Shown here: piece by piece, positions 19,909-27,323 of the stretch
How the letters are laid out: every line of letters begins with the position of its first letter
Position numbering within the stretch: position 1 is the stretch's first letter
Virus record (IMG/VR): IMGVR_UViG_3300025927_000123
Coordinates: 1 to 27,924 of that record
DNA: 27,924 nucleotides
Reading direction: 5' to 3' (one strand)
From: a virus
The notes under the pieces: generated by a model
The model's database searches: none
What the model saw: only the letters and a program-made list of their open reading frames with translations
Told to the model about the DNA's origin: nothing
Made by a program: the position numbers and the translations under genes

Positions 19909-22669
19909 ATATTCATTTCGTTGGGCTTATGGTCATGTTGGTAGAGTAACGTCCAGACTTAAAGAAATGGGTTGTCAAGCTGCGGCCATTACTGATCGTA
20001 ACTCTACCTTTGGACATATACCGTGGGATAAACACTGCAAGACAGTGGGAATCAAGCCGTTATTTGGTTGCGAATTTGCATTTATTGAGGATGCTACAGT
20101 TAAAGAAAAGCGCCAGAAGTTGTTCTATTTGCCTATAGTGGCTAGAACCAATGCTGGATTGAGAGAAATATACGCAGCAATGGAAGAAGCCACTAGTCAG
20201 TTTCATTATGTGCCTCGCTTATCTTTTAACAAAGTAAATGATTTTTCTCAAGATGTAATAATATTGTCGGGGAACACAGGTCTAGGTCAAGGCTTTTGCG
20301 GAAAATTACCCGGCTACGTATCGGCTAGTCCGTCCACGCTCTACTCTTTATTATCAAATAATAATCTAGTGCCGGTATCTGACAACTATATGATTACTGT
20401 TAACGACAGATCAGCCTATGAAATATTGGCTGGTAAGAATAAAAATGATCGCCCATCACCAATGCATATCTTAGATGAATGGGAAATCAAAAACGAAATT
20501 GAACTAGAAGATGAATCGTTTCTCCTGGCGGATAGACTCGCTGAAGAATGTAATGCTACAATACAAATCGCCGACAACATCCGATATAGAACCAATCAGT
20601 CATTGTTGGAGTTGTGTATAGCTGGCGCCCAGGAGCGTGGACTGGAACTAAACCAAGTATATATTGATCGAATGAACTATGAACTAGAGCTGATCGAACA
20701 TAAAGATTTCACGGACTACTTCTATGTAATACATGATATGGTTAGATATGCGAAAAGGAATATGATCGTTGGACCTGCTCGCGGTAGCTCTAGCGGTAGT
20801 CTTGTCTGTTATTTGTTGGGTATTACTGACATTGACCCTATACCTCATGATCTCATATTTGAGCGTTTTATTGATCTAACTAGATCTGATTTGCCTGATA
20901 TAGATATTGACTTCCAAGACAATAAGCGCGAAATGGTATTTGAGTATATACAAAACAAATACGGGCAGGAGAATGTAGCTAGACTTGGAACTGTATTGAG
21001 GTATAAGCCCAAGTCAGCTATATCGGATGCTGCTAAAGCATTACAAATACCAGATTGGGAAACCAAATCCGTTAAAGATTCAATATTAAAACGATCCGGC
21101 GGTGATTCTCGTGCGACCTATTGTATAATGGATACGTTCTCAGAACTAGAGGTGGGACAAGCATTCCTCAAGAAATATCCTGCGATGAAGATTGCCGGTG
21201 ATCTAGAGGGACACGCTCATTATACTGGTAAACATGCGGCCGCAGTCGTCATTACTGATAAGCCGCTAATCAATTACGTTTCTAAAGATATCAGAACCAA
21301 TACCGTTCATCTAGACAAATTTGATATTGAGCATATCAATCTACTTAAGATAGATGCTCTCGGCCTCAAAACGTTATCCATTGTATCCGATTGTCTAGCG
21401 GCAATAGGTTGGACATATAATGATCTGCTTAAACATCCATTGGATGATGATGTAGCATTTCAAGTATTGCGGCGATTTGAATTCTGTGGTATATTTCAAT
21501 ATGAGGGACAGGCTTTACAGACATTGGCCAGAAGAGTTCATATTGATCGTTTCGATGATGTATCAGTATTAACAGCATTGGCCAGACCAGGAACATTTGC
21601 TTCTGGCGCGAGTAACGATTGGGTTCAACGACGAATGGGCCGCCAGGAGGTATCTCATATTCATCCAGTAACGGAAGCCATTACTGGTAGCACATATGGA
21701 CTCATTGTCTACCAAGAACAAGTAATGAAAATAGTTAGAGAAGTCGGTCATCTATCTTGGGAAGATACGTCGCTCATCCGTAAGGCTATGAGTAAGTCAC
21801 TCGGTGTAGAATACTTTGATCGTTATTGGATTAAATTTAGGGCTGGTGCTCTAGAACATGGTTTCGAAGAAGAAACTGCGAAGAAGATTTGGGATGCTAT
21901 CAATACTATGGGGTCTTGGTGCTTTAATAAATCTCACGCTGTCGCTTATGGTATGCTTAGCTATTATTGTTGTATCCTTAAAGGACATTATCCGATTGAA
22001 TTTGCTCTGGCATGCATACGCAATACCGGTGATGTTAACTCTATTAAACGGTATCTCAGAGAACTAGATCGCGCTGGATTTGCGGTTAAAAGTCACGATC
22101 CGATGCTTAGTGAGATAGGATGGTCCTATAAAGATAATCAATTCTTGGGCGGATTGACTAATATCAAAGGCATAGGGGCCAAGAAAGCCGCAAGAATACT
22201 CCTGGCGCCTCCCGGTAATAGACCATTCATGTTGCCTAATCCGATCGTTACTCCATACGACAATTTGTTTGAAGGCAGAACTAGGTTCGCTGATATAATG
22301 GCCAATCCTCGCAAATACAATATCATTCATCATAAAAGATCAGACTTAATCGACATCAGCGATGATTATGAGGGGCCAGTAGTATTCATTGCGAAGATGG
22401 TTCATCGAAACGAACGATCATTGAACGAAACTATGTTTTTAGTCCAACGCGATAATATCAAGGTGCCCAACGACAAATGGCTCAACGTCATATTGGAAGA
22501 TGATACGGCAACGGTATATGCTACCGTTAGTCGGTTCAAGTATCCATCTATGGGAGTCACGTTGCTCAATAAACATAACTTGGGTGATTGGTTCATTGTG
22601 GGAGGCATGGTGCGCAATGGTCGCAGAGTATATATAGAGCGGTTTAAGTTTATCGGGGCGGCTAGCTAG
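19880..22669 (+). CDS. dnaE: DNA polymerase III alpha subunit-like (family C)
   Basis: The 929-residue protein is a shortened PolIII alpha. An N-terminal PHP-like domain (QIRTEYSFRWAYGHVGRVTS) has arginine where the metal-binding histidine of HxHTEYS is expected, so PHP activity is probably lost. The palm has GPARGSSSGSLVCYLLG near residue 296, the catalytic pair in PDIDIDFQD near 340, and the third acid in LKIDALGLKTL near 488. A helix-hairpin-helix (IKGIGAKKAA) lies near 762 and an OB-like segment (VVFIAKMVHRNERS) near 833. It is shorter than the usual 1100-1200 residues. It acts with the adjacent DnaQ-like exonuclease. Confidence 0.92.
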   Translation: MKTQLQIRTEYSFRWAYGHVGRVTSRLKEMGCQAAAITDRNSTFGHIPWDKHCKTVGIKPLFGCEFAFIEDATVKEKRQKLFYLPIVARTNAGLREIYAAMEEATSQFHYVPRLSFNKVNDFSQDVIILSGNTGLGQGFCGKLPGYVSASPSTLYSLLSNNNLVPVSDNYMITVNDRSAYEILAGKNKNDRPSPMHILDEWEIKNEIELEDESFLLADRLAEECNATIQIADNIRYRTNQSLLELCIAGAQERGLELNQVYIDRMNYELELIEHKDFTDYFYVIHDMVRYAKRNMIVGPARGSSSGSLVCYLLGITDIDPIPHDLIFERFIDLTRSDLPDIDIDFQDNKREMVFEYIQNKYGQENVARLGTVLRYKPKSAISDAAKALQIPDWETKSVKDSILKRSGGDSRATYCIMDTFSELEVGQAFLKKYPAMKIAGDLEGHAHYTGKHAAAVVITDKPLINYVSKDIRTNTVHLDKFDIEHINLLKIDALGLKTLSIVSDCLAAIGWTYNDLLKHPLDDDVAFQVLRRFEFCGIFQYEGQALQTLARRVHIDRFDDVSVLTALARPGTFASGASNDWVQRRMGRQEVSHIHPVTEAITGSTYGLIVYQEQVMKIVREVGHLSWEDTSLIRKAMSKSLGVEYFDRYWIKFRAGALEHGFEEETAKKIWDAINTMGSWCFNKSHAVAYGMLSYYCCILKGHYPIEFALACIRNTGDVNSIKRYLRELDRAGFAVKSHDPMLSEIGWSYKDNQFLGGLTNIKGIGAKKAARILLAPPGNRPFMLPNPIVTPYDNLFEGRTRFADIMANPRKYNIIHHKRSDLIDISDDYEGPVVFIAKMVHRNERSLNETMFLVQRDNIKVPNDKWLNVILEDDTATVYATVSRFKYPSMGVTLLNKHNLGDWFIVGGMVRNGRRVYIERFKFIGAAS

Positions 22670-22714
22670 ATCCTATAGATTTACATAGGTTGCGCAATAC
22701 TTGGCATAGTATTA

Positions 22715-22773
22715 CTACCCGTTAAATAGGCTCTAGACGATAGCTCGGACGTAGGCTATTCTTTAACGGGTAG
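22715..22773 (+). promoter_or_regulatory. Long leader hairpin before zinc-finger gene
   Basis: CTACCCGTTAAATAG (22715-22729) pairs with CTAT plus TTTAACGGGTAG (22756-22773), interrupted by one small bulge. It ends 3 bases before GGGAG, the ribosome site of ATG 22789. It may be a 5'-stabilising or terminator-like element between the polymerase and downstream genes. No U-run follows. Confidence 0.55.
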
Positions 22774-22788
22774 AGCGGGAGAAATAGA

Positions 22789-23112
22789 ATGATTATTATT
22801 TGCGCTCAATGTAATAAATCGCATGTTACCAGTAGAACAAATGCTAAATTTTGCTCTGAAAACTGTAGAGTTTTATACCACTATCATCATTCTACCAAAA
22901 TAAAGAATATCAAAAATACTAAACAGATCCAAAATTTTAGTTATGTAAATACTGCTGGACAAGCCATTCGCAAGCCTATGAGCGATCATGTTTATCATCC
23001 TCAAAATATTCTAAAGATGGATGATAGAACCAATTATTATAGAGGCAATGGCATATTTGGATATGATGATCATGAGGCTATCGGCATCGAAGATGAAAGC
23101 AGCATAGAATGA
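22789..23112 (+). CDS. Small zinc-finger protein
   Basis: The 107-residue protein starts with a treble-clef-like zinc motif: CAQC at residues 5-8 and CSENC near 22-26. It is followed by tyrosine/histidine-rich and polar segments and an acidic tail. This zinc motif is widespread in phage proteins that bind nucleic acid. GGGAG lies 7 bases before the ATG. It sits between polymerase and helicase genes. Confidence 0.7.
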   Translation: MIIICAQCNKSHVTSRTNAKFCSENCRVLYHYHHSTKIKNIKNTKQIQNFSYVNTAGQAIRKPMSDHVYHPQNILKMDDRTNYYRGNGIFGYDDHEAIGIEDESSIE

Positions 23113-23197
23113 AATATGGAGATGAATGGAATAATGAGAACACTACAACCGCCCTAGAAACCGCTTTATCGAAAACGATAACGGAAACGAGAAAACA

Positions 23198-23524
23198 ATG
23201 AAGTATGTGATACTTAACGGCAAATCAATTATTAAACCTGCATATATTGAGCCTGTGATCAAATATATTGTGGAAAATGAATTAAATCAATTTGGAATGC
23301 CAATTGATAACAATACAAAAACTTGGTTTGAAATTCCAATCATTAAACCACCAAGTGTTAAGCCGAAATTAAAACGCAAACGTTATTTGAAAGCCAATAA
23401 AGAAATACGACAAAATTTTGATATAATTAAACGATATCGGCGCTGCTATATTTGTAACAAAAGATTCAAAGTGCCGAATTTATCCGATAAAAAATACCAC
23501 TATTGTTCAACATGTAAAGGATAA
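23198..23524 (+). CDS. Small C-terminal zinc-ribbon protein
   Basis: The 108-residue protein has a basic middle (KPKLKRKRYLKANKEIR) and a C-terminal four-cysteine ribbon, CYIC near residue 87 and CSTC near 104. It is likely a nucleic-acid-binding adaptor. The ATG follows AACGAGAAAACA with no strong Shine-Dalgarno. A small UAUCG-AAAA-CGAUA hairpin lies just upstream. The helicase gene starts 8 bases past the stop. Confidence 0.65.
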   Translation: MKYVILNGKSIIKPAYIEPVIKYIVENELNQFGMPIDNNTKTWFEIPIIKPPSVKPKLKRKRYLKANKEIRQNFDIIKRYRRCYICNKRFKVPNLSDKKYHYCSTCKG

Positions 23525-23531
23525 GCAATAA

Positions 23532-24983
23532 ATGCAACCTGAACTATACTTCCATCAAAAAGAAGCACTAAATGTTGCATACGATAAAACTGCATTTGCT
23601 TGGTTCATGGAGATGGGGACCGGCAAATCAGCTATCATTATCCATGAAATCAGTCATCTGATTGAACGAGAAGAAATCAATTGTGCGATTATATTGGCTC
23701 CCAATAACGTTCACGTAAATTGGAAGTCAGAGTTTTTCATTCATTGTCCTAATATTGAGAAGATAGGAATACAGATTTGGCGATCAGGTCAAGACAAAGA
23801 AAAACGTGAAGCGGAAACCAAAGCCATTTTGAACTCTGGAAAAACACTGGTGTTCTTGATGAACATCGAAGCTATATCCACAACTACTGGCCGGGAGTAT
23901 CTCAAACGAATACTTAGCGCCAGAAGAAAGGCTTATTTGGCTATAGATGAAAGCCATAAGATCAAAAATCCTACCGCCATCAGAACAAAATCAGCCATAG
24001 AGTTGAGCAAATTTGCCAAGATCAGACGTATCGCTACCGGAACAGAGGCAGAAGAAGGTATTGAAAATTTGTTCTCTCAATTTAAGTTTCTTGATCCGAA
24101 CATTATCGGCACTAGATCATATACCGCATTTAAGGCTATGTTTTGTGTAATGGGTGGATTTGAGAATAGAGAGATCAAAGGATACCGAAACGAAACTATA
24201 TTGGCCAAAAATATTGCACCTCATATTTATTCTAAGCGCAAGAAGGATTGTTTAGACTTGCCTGATAAAGTATATGTGAGACATGAAATATCGCCGACTA
24301 TGGAGCAATTTAAATTATATCGGCAACTAGAAGAAGAATTGATAATTGAGTTGAAGAATGGAACCATCGTAGATGCAACAATGGCTGTGACTAGAATAAT
24401 ACGACTACAACAAATACTTTGTGGTCACTTGAATAGTTCTGAAAGAATTCAATCAGACGGTAAAACGCAATATTTATTGTCTAGACAACACGTCGAAACA
24501 ATACCATCCAATAGAGCATCATACGTGGCTGAAATAGTCGATGAGGCCAGTAGCAAGGTGATTGTATTTTGTCGTTTCATTAAAGATGTAGAATTGGTGG
24601 TATTAGCTTTAGCCAATGCTGGTATTGGTTCTATTGGTATATCATCATTAGTTGATGGTAACAATCGTATGGCGGAAATAGATCGTTGGAGAAAAGAACC
24701 TCATTTGAAGGCTCTAGTAATGACCACTGCTACTGGCGGAATAGGACTAACCCTCAATGAAGCAACAACAACTATCTTTTACAGCAATAGTTGGTCGGCT
24801 ACCGATAGAATTCAGGCAGAAGATCGCAACCATCGTATTGGTCAAAACGATAAAGTAACATATCATGATATGGTAGTGCCTAATACTGTAGATGATAAAT
24901 TGTTGAGAGCACTGTTGAATAAGCAGAAAGATTCAATAGCGTTTCGTAATTTGACTGACGTCGTAAGATTTTTAGAGGAATAG
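23532..24983 (+). CDS. SNF2-type DEAD/DEAH helicase
   Basis: The 483-residue protein has the superfamily 2 motif order of SNF2 enzymes. HQKEAL (Q-like) is near residue 8, motif I MGTGKSA near 28, motif II DESHKIKN near 138, and motif III IATGTEAEEG near 168. A second RecA domain has IVFCRF near 340, TATGGIGLTLNEA near 398 and motif VI AEDRNHRIGQ near 428. Phage SNF2 proteins help replication or recombination. It is compact and lacks accessory domains. It is the last gene of the rightward block. Confidence 0.88.
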   Translation: MQPELYFHQKEALNVAYDKTAFAWFMEMGTGKSAIIIHEISHLIEREEINCAIILAPNNVHVNWKSEFFIHCPNIEKIGIQIWRSGQDKEKREAETKAILNSGKTLVFLMNIEAISTTTGREYLKRILSARRKAYLAIDESHKIKNPTAIRTKSAIELSKFAKIRRIATGTEAEEGIENLFSQFKFLDPNIIGTRSYTAFKAMFCVMGGFENREIKGYRNETILAKNIAPHIYSKRKKDCLDLPDKVYVRHEISPTMEQFKLYRQLEEELIIELKNGTIVDATMAVTRIIRLQQILCGHLNSSERIQSDGKTQYLLSRQHVETIPSNRASYVAEIVDEASSKVIVFCRFIKDVELVVLALANAGIGSIGISSLVDGNNRMAEIDRWRKEPHLKALVMTTATGGIGLTLNEATTTIFYSNSWSATDRIQAEDRNHRIGQNDKVTYHDMVVPNTVDDKLLRALLNKQKDSIAFRNLTDVVRFLEE

Positions 24984-25057
24984 CGGTATCGTTACTCGAC
25001 GCGACCTAGGTATTTCTCTATAAGGATAGTTGCGCTTCCTCGCGCGTCCGACGCCTA

Positions 25058-25169
25058 GATCGCTTCTACTTCCGCAGCAGAGAGCTATTTACTTATGTAA
25101 ATAGATGATCCTGCTCGGTATCGTAGAGGCGATCAACGAACTAAATGTATGCTGCGGAGCATAAGTTCG
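25058..25169 (+). ncRNA. Structured RNA element downstream of the helicase gene
   Basis: GAUCGCUUCUAC (25058-25069) pairs with GUAGAGGCGAUC (25123-25134), twelve pairs with one U-G. It encloses GCAG/CUGC and a perfect hairpin CUAUUUAC-UUAU-GUAAAUAG (25085-25104). Next is CGAACU/AGUUCG (25137-25142 with 25164-25169) with inner AUGCU-GCGG-AGCAU. The whole 24984-25226 interval has no gene. It may be a small RNA or a processed 3' region ended by the terminator at 25227. No known class was recognised. Confidence 0.45.
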
Positions 25170-25226
25170 GGCCGGGTATGATTGGCGCGCGAGGAACAAA
25201 CTACTCATATTCGATGGACGCGCGGG

Positions 25227-25262
25227 AAGCGCACTAACATTTAGTTGTTGGTGCGCTTTTCA
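25227..25262. terminator. Strong terminator between convergent blocks
   Basis: AAGCGCACTAACA (25227-25239) pairs over 13 positions with TGTTGGTGCGCTT (25246-25258), loop TTTAGT, followed by TTTTC on the plus strand. It separates the rightward replication block from the leftward structural block. Confidence 0.85.
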
Positions 25263-25278
25263 TTTGTATTACTTGACA

Positions 25279-25572
25279 TCAGATGCGTTTCTCAATACCA
25301 ATTGCTCTATTATCGGCTCTTTCACTGGCGCGAATTAATTCATCAAGTTTTAATTGAATTGCATTGGTGTCGCGATTTTGCGTGTGCTGTAATAAGAACA
25401 CCATTAGAAACGTGATGATTGTTGTAGCGGTATTGATCACCAGTTGCCAAGTATCTGACCAATTAAATATTGGTCCGGATATTATCCATACAATAATAAG
25501 TATCAAGGCAATGCAAAAGGCAATGCCAGTCCCGGCCGCCGCAGAACCCCATTCGGCAATTTTAGAAAACAA
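25279..25572 (-). CDS. Low-affinity iron permease-like small membrane protein
   Basis: The 97-residue protein has two membrane spans (AGTGIAFCIALILIIVWIIS and TATTIITFLMVFLLQ). Around and after them is the signature WSDTWQLVINTATTIITFLM, then QNRDTNAIQLKLDELIRA, typical of the bacterial low-affinity iron permease family (PF04120). Bacteria carry it as a cellular gene, so it looks host-derived. Transport activity is unproven. The start is TTG, abutting the preceding stop (TAA then TTG). It is the last gene of the leftward block. Confidence 0.75.
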   Translation of the reverse strand: MFSKIAEWGSAAAGTGIAFCIALILIIVWIISGPIFNWSDTWQLVINTATTIITFLMVFLLQHTQNRDTNAIQLKLDELIRASERADNRAIGIEKRI

Positions 25573-25668
25573 TTAAATTTTCTTTATCGGTAAAGGTTTG
25601 GTTTTTACCGGCATTCTAATGTAATTGATAACTATTGAACGTATTTTAGTGCAGGCACCACATGCCAT
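25573..25668 (-). CDS. Small basic peptide (31 aa)
   Basis: MACGACTKIRSIVINYIRMP is followed by VKTKPLPIKKI. AAAGGA lies 7 bases before the ATG, which overlaps the preceding stop (TAATG). CGAC provides a C-x2-C pair. It is coupled at both ends to membrane-protein genes. Not recognised. Confidence 0.5.
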   Translation of the reverse strand: MACGACTKIRSIVINYIRMPVKTKPLPIKKI

Positions 25669-25886
25669 TACTTTATCCTTTCCTGTTGCAATAAACACTT
25701 GCGCACGATTTCAGTGAGCAAAGCATTGCGTTGTTCAGCATTATTATTGATGAACCATACTACAAATCCAAGAAATATAATATTGATAATTACCAGTAAT
25801 AAAAATGCTGGTGGTAATACGGAAATAAGTTTGTCGCTTATCCTGCCAATTAACCCATGTCTACCATTGCCATTCGTTTCGGACAT
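25668..25886 (-). CDS. Small single-span membrane protein
   Basis: The 72-residue protein has a polar glycine-rich N-terminus (MSETNGNGRHGLIGRISDKL), one strong membrane span (PPAFLLLVIINIIFLGFVVW) and a charged cytoplasmic or periplasmic helix (NNNAEQRNALLTEIVRKCLL). Its position among membrane genes after tail genes suggests a lysis role (holin- or spanin-like), without direct evidence. Confidence 0.6.
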   Translation of the reverse strand: MSETNGNGRHGLIGRISDKLISVLPPAFLLLVIINIIFLGFVVWFINNNAEQRNALLTEIVRKCLLQQERIK

Positions 25887-26063
25887 TTACCAAATGCGTC
25901 CGCCAAATATAAGCAACAATATCACTATCAATACAACAATACCTATACCACCACCATAATAAGGCCCATATGGCGAGCTGTTATAATAACCTGAATGCCA
26001 TCCCCATCCACCCATCAATATAAATATCACAAGTATAATTAGCAGTAACGTGACAATACTCAT
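25887..26063 (-). CDS. DUF3309-like small membrane protein
   Basis: The 58-residue protein has two hydrophobic spans (MSIVTLLLIILVIFILMGGW and IGIVVLIVILLLIFGGRIW) joined by a tyrosine/glycine-rich loop (GYYNSSPYGPYYGGG). This is the pattern of the DUF3309 family common in proteobacteria. Its ATG overlaps the stop of the next upstream gene (ATGA). Function unknown. Probably host-derived. Confidence 0.65.
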   Translation of the reverse strand: MSIVTLLLIILVIFILMGGWGWHSGYYNSSPYGPYYGGGIGIVVLIVILLLIFGGRIW

Positions 26064-26239
26064 TCTTTTTGTTCCTCTGTTTTTGCTCCTGGCGGAGGCA
26101 CTCTGCCCATTTCTATATTGGCCTGTTCAATCAGAGCATTAGCATTGGCCACAACTTCTTCAGGAATAGCGTGTAAATTAACTACAGGCGGGACTGTAGC
26201 GAGTGGGTCGGCAGGTAAGACATTGATTTCATCAGACAC
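26060..26239 (-). CDS. Small hypothetical protein
   Basis: The 59-residue protein starts MSDEINVLPADPLATVPPVV. It is proline-rich with one helix (PEEVVANANALIEQANIEMG). The GTG start at 26237-26239 has AGGAG 7 bases upstream and is preferred to the ATG at 26278, which would overlap the fibre gene. A CTCCTGGC copy lies in its C-terminal part. Confidence 0.55.
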   Translation of the reverse strand: MSDEINVLPADPLATVPPVVNLHAIPEEVVANANALIEQANIEMGRVPPPGAKTEEQKE

Positions 26240-26252
26240 AGTGCTTCTCCTA

Positions 26253-27311
26253 TTAGAGTATTTGTCCACCAGTTCCAACTGTTCCTGCTACGCTGCCTGG
26301 TAGCGTAGCCCCTCCATTGCTTGTGGTAATAATGCCATTAAGAAATGCATTGTATTTTGCTCCAGTGACAGTTCCAGATGTAGGCCAGGTCGTTGCATTC
26401 ACTTGCCCTACCGCTCCTGCTTGTATTATTGCTGAAGAATAATTTGGAGAACCAGTGAATGTAGTTGTTACGCTGACTAATGTAATACTAGCTCCAGATG
26501 CTGAAGAAATCATATTTGGTGCTGAACCATAAACACTCAATGTAGTTAGTGTGGTATTGAACGGATATATTACGGCACCATTATCTGCCACCATTTGTCC
26601 ATGTGAACATGGACCAAGTGCAACAGCATCGTAATAAATTACAGCACTTCTACTGGCATATAAGCCATAACCAAGAGTCTTGTAATCTTGTCCAGTGCTA
26701 ATGCCTGTGGCTTCTACTGAAAGCCCTTGTGCAACAACTACTATACTTTGAGTTGCTTGGATTGCAGGGCCATCAGTATTCTTTACGATATAGTTTCTGG
26801 GGTTAAGTTTATCACCAGTAATCATCCACATTCCATTGATAGGAATTGAGAAAATAACCTGCGCATAAGTCCCCGCAGTTTTCAATTGAAGATTTATACT
26901 GAAACCAGCCGGATCAATATGAGATGTTATCCAATTGACTGCGAATTGTAATGTTCGCCAAGGCGTTCCAACCGCGCCGTTACCCGTGGTATCATTACCA
27001 GCAAGATCAACATAATAATTAGTGCTGGCGGTAAGCGCCGTTTTAAACTTGCCGCTAATCGCATCGCGCAAAGTATTAGGATTTACATCACTCGCGGTTT
27101 GTCCACCCCAAGTAAATACACTAGCCATCTGACCATACAGATAGTTGTCCTTTTGATCGTTCCACTGTTGAACAGAATTAAATTGTTCAATAGTAGGTGG
27201 GGCTTGACCAATATAAGACCAACCAGCGGCAGCTTGCGTATCACTAGGGTCTTGTAGTGTGCCGCTCGATGCCCACCATTTTGTAAAACGATTAAACCAA
27301 TTAGCTGGCAT
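26253..27311 (-). CDS. Tail fibre/spike-like protein
   Basis: The 352-residue protein has an N-terminal particle-attachment-like part (MPANWFNRFTKWWASSGTLQ, then QFNSVQQWNDQKDNYLYGQM). Next comes STNYYVDLAGNDTTGNG and WRTLQFAVNWITSHID, the entry motif of right-handed beta-helix tail spikes. The rest is serine/threonine/glycine-rich strands, ending in GGATLPGSVAGTVGTGGQIL, typical of fibre tips. It is exposed on the virion and likely contacts the host surface. A repeated strand pattern is visible but no depolymerase residues can be named. Confidence 0.75.
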   Translation of the reverse strand: MPANWFNRFTKWWASSGTLQDPSDTQAAAGWSYIGQAPPTIEQFNSVQQWNDQKDNYLYGQMASVFTWGGQTASDVNPNTLRDAISGKFKTALTASTNYYVDLAGNDTTGNGAVGTPWRTLQFAVNWITSHIDPAGFSINLQLKTAGTYAQVIFSIPINGMWMITGDKLNPRNYIVKNTDGPAIQATQSIVVVAQGLSVEATGISTGQDYKTLGYGLYASRSAVIYYDAVALGPCSHGQMVADNGAVIYPFNTTLTTLSVYGSAPNMISSASGASITLVSVTTTFTGSPNYSSAIIQAGAVGQVNATTWPTSGTVTGAKYNAFLNGIITTSNGGATLPGSVAGTVGTGGQIL

Positions 27312-27323
27312 TCAACTATTCCT

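Noticed and set aside
25137-25180. AAGTTCGGGCC considered as a tRNA T-arm
   Set aside because: The T-loop consensus and acceptor stem are absent, and the pairing is explained by the CGAACU/AGUUCG hairpin.
26225-26245. Minus-strand CTGATGA considered as a hammerhead core
   Set aside because: It lies at the start of a coding frame (MSDEIN) with no stem II and no GAA at the right distance.
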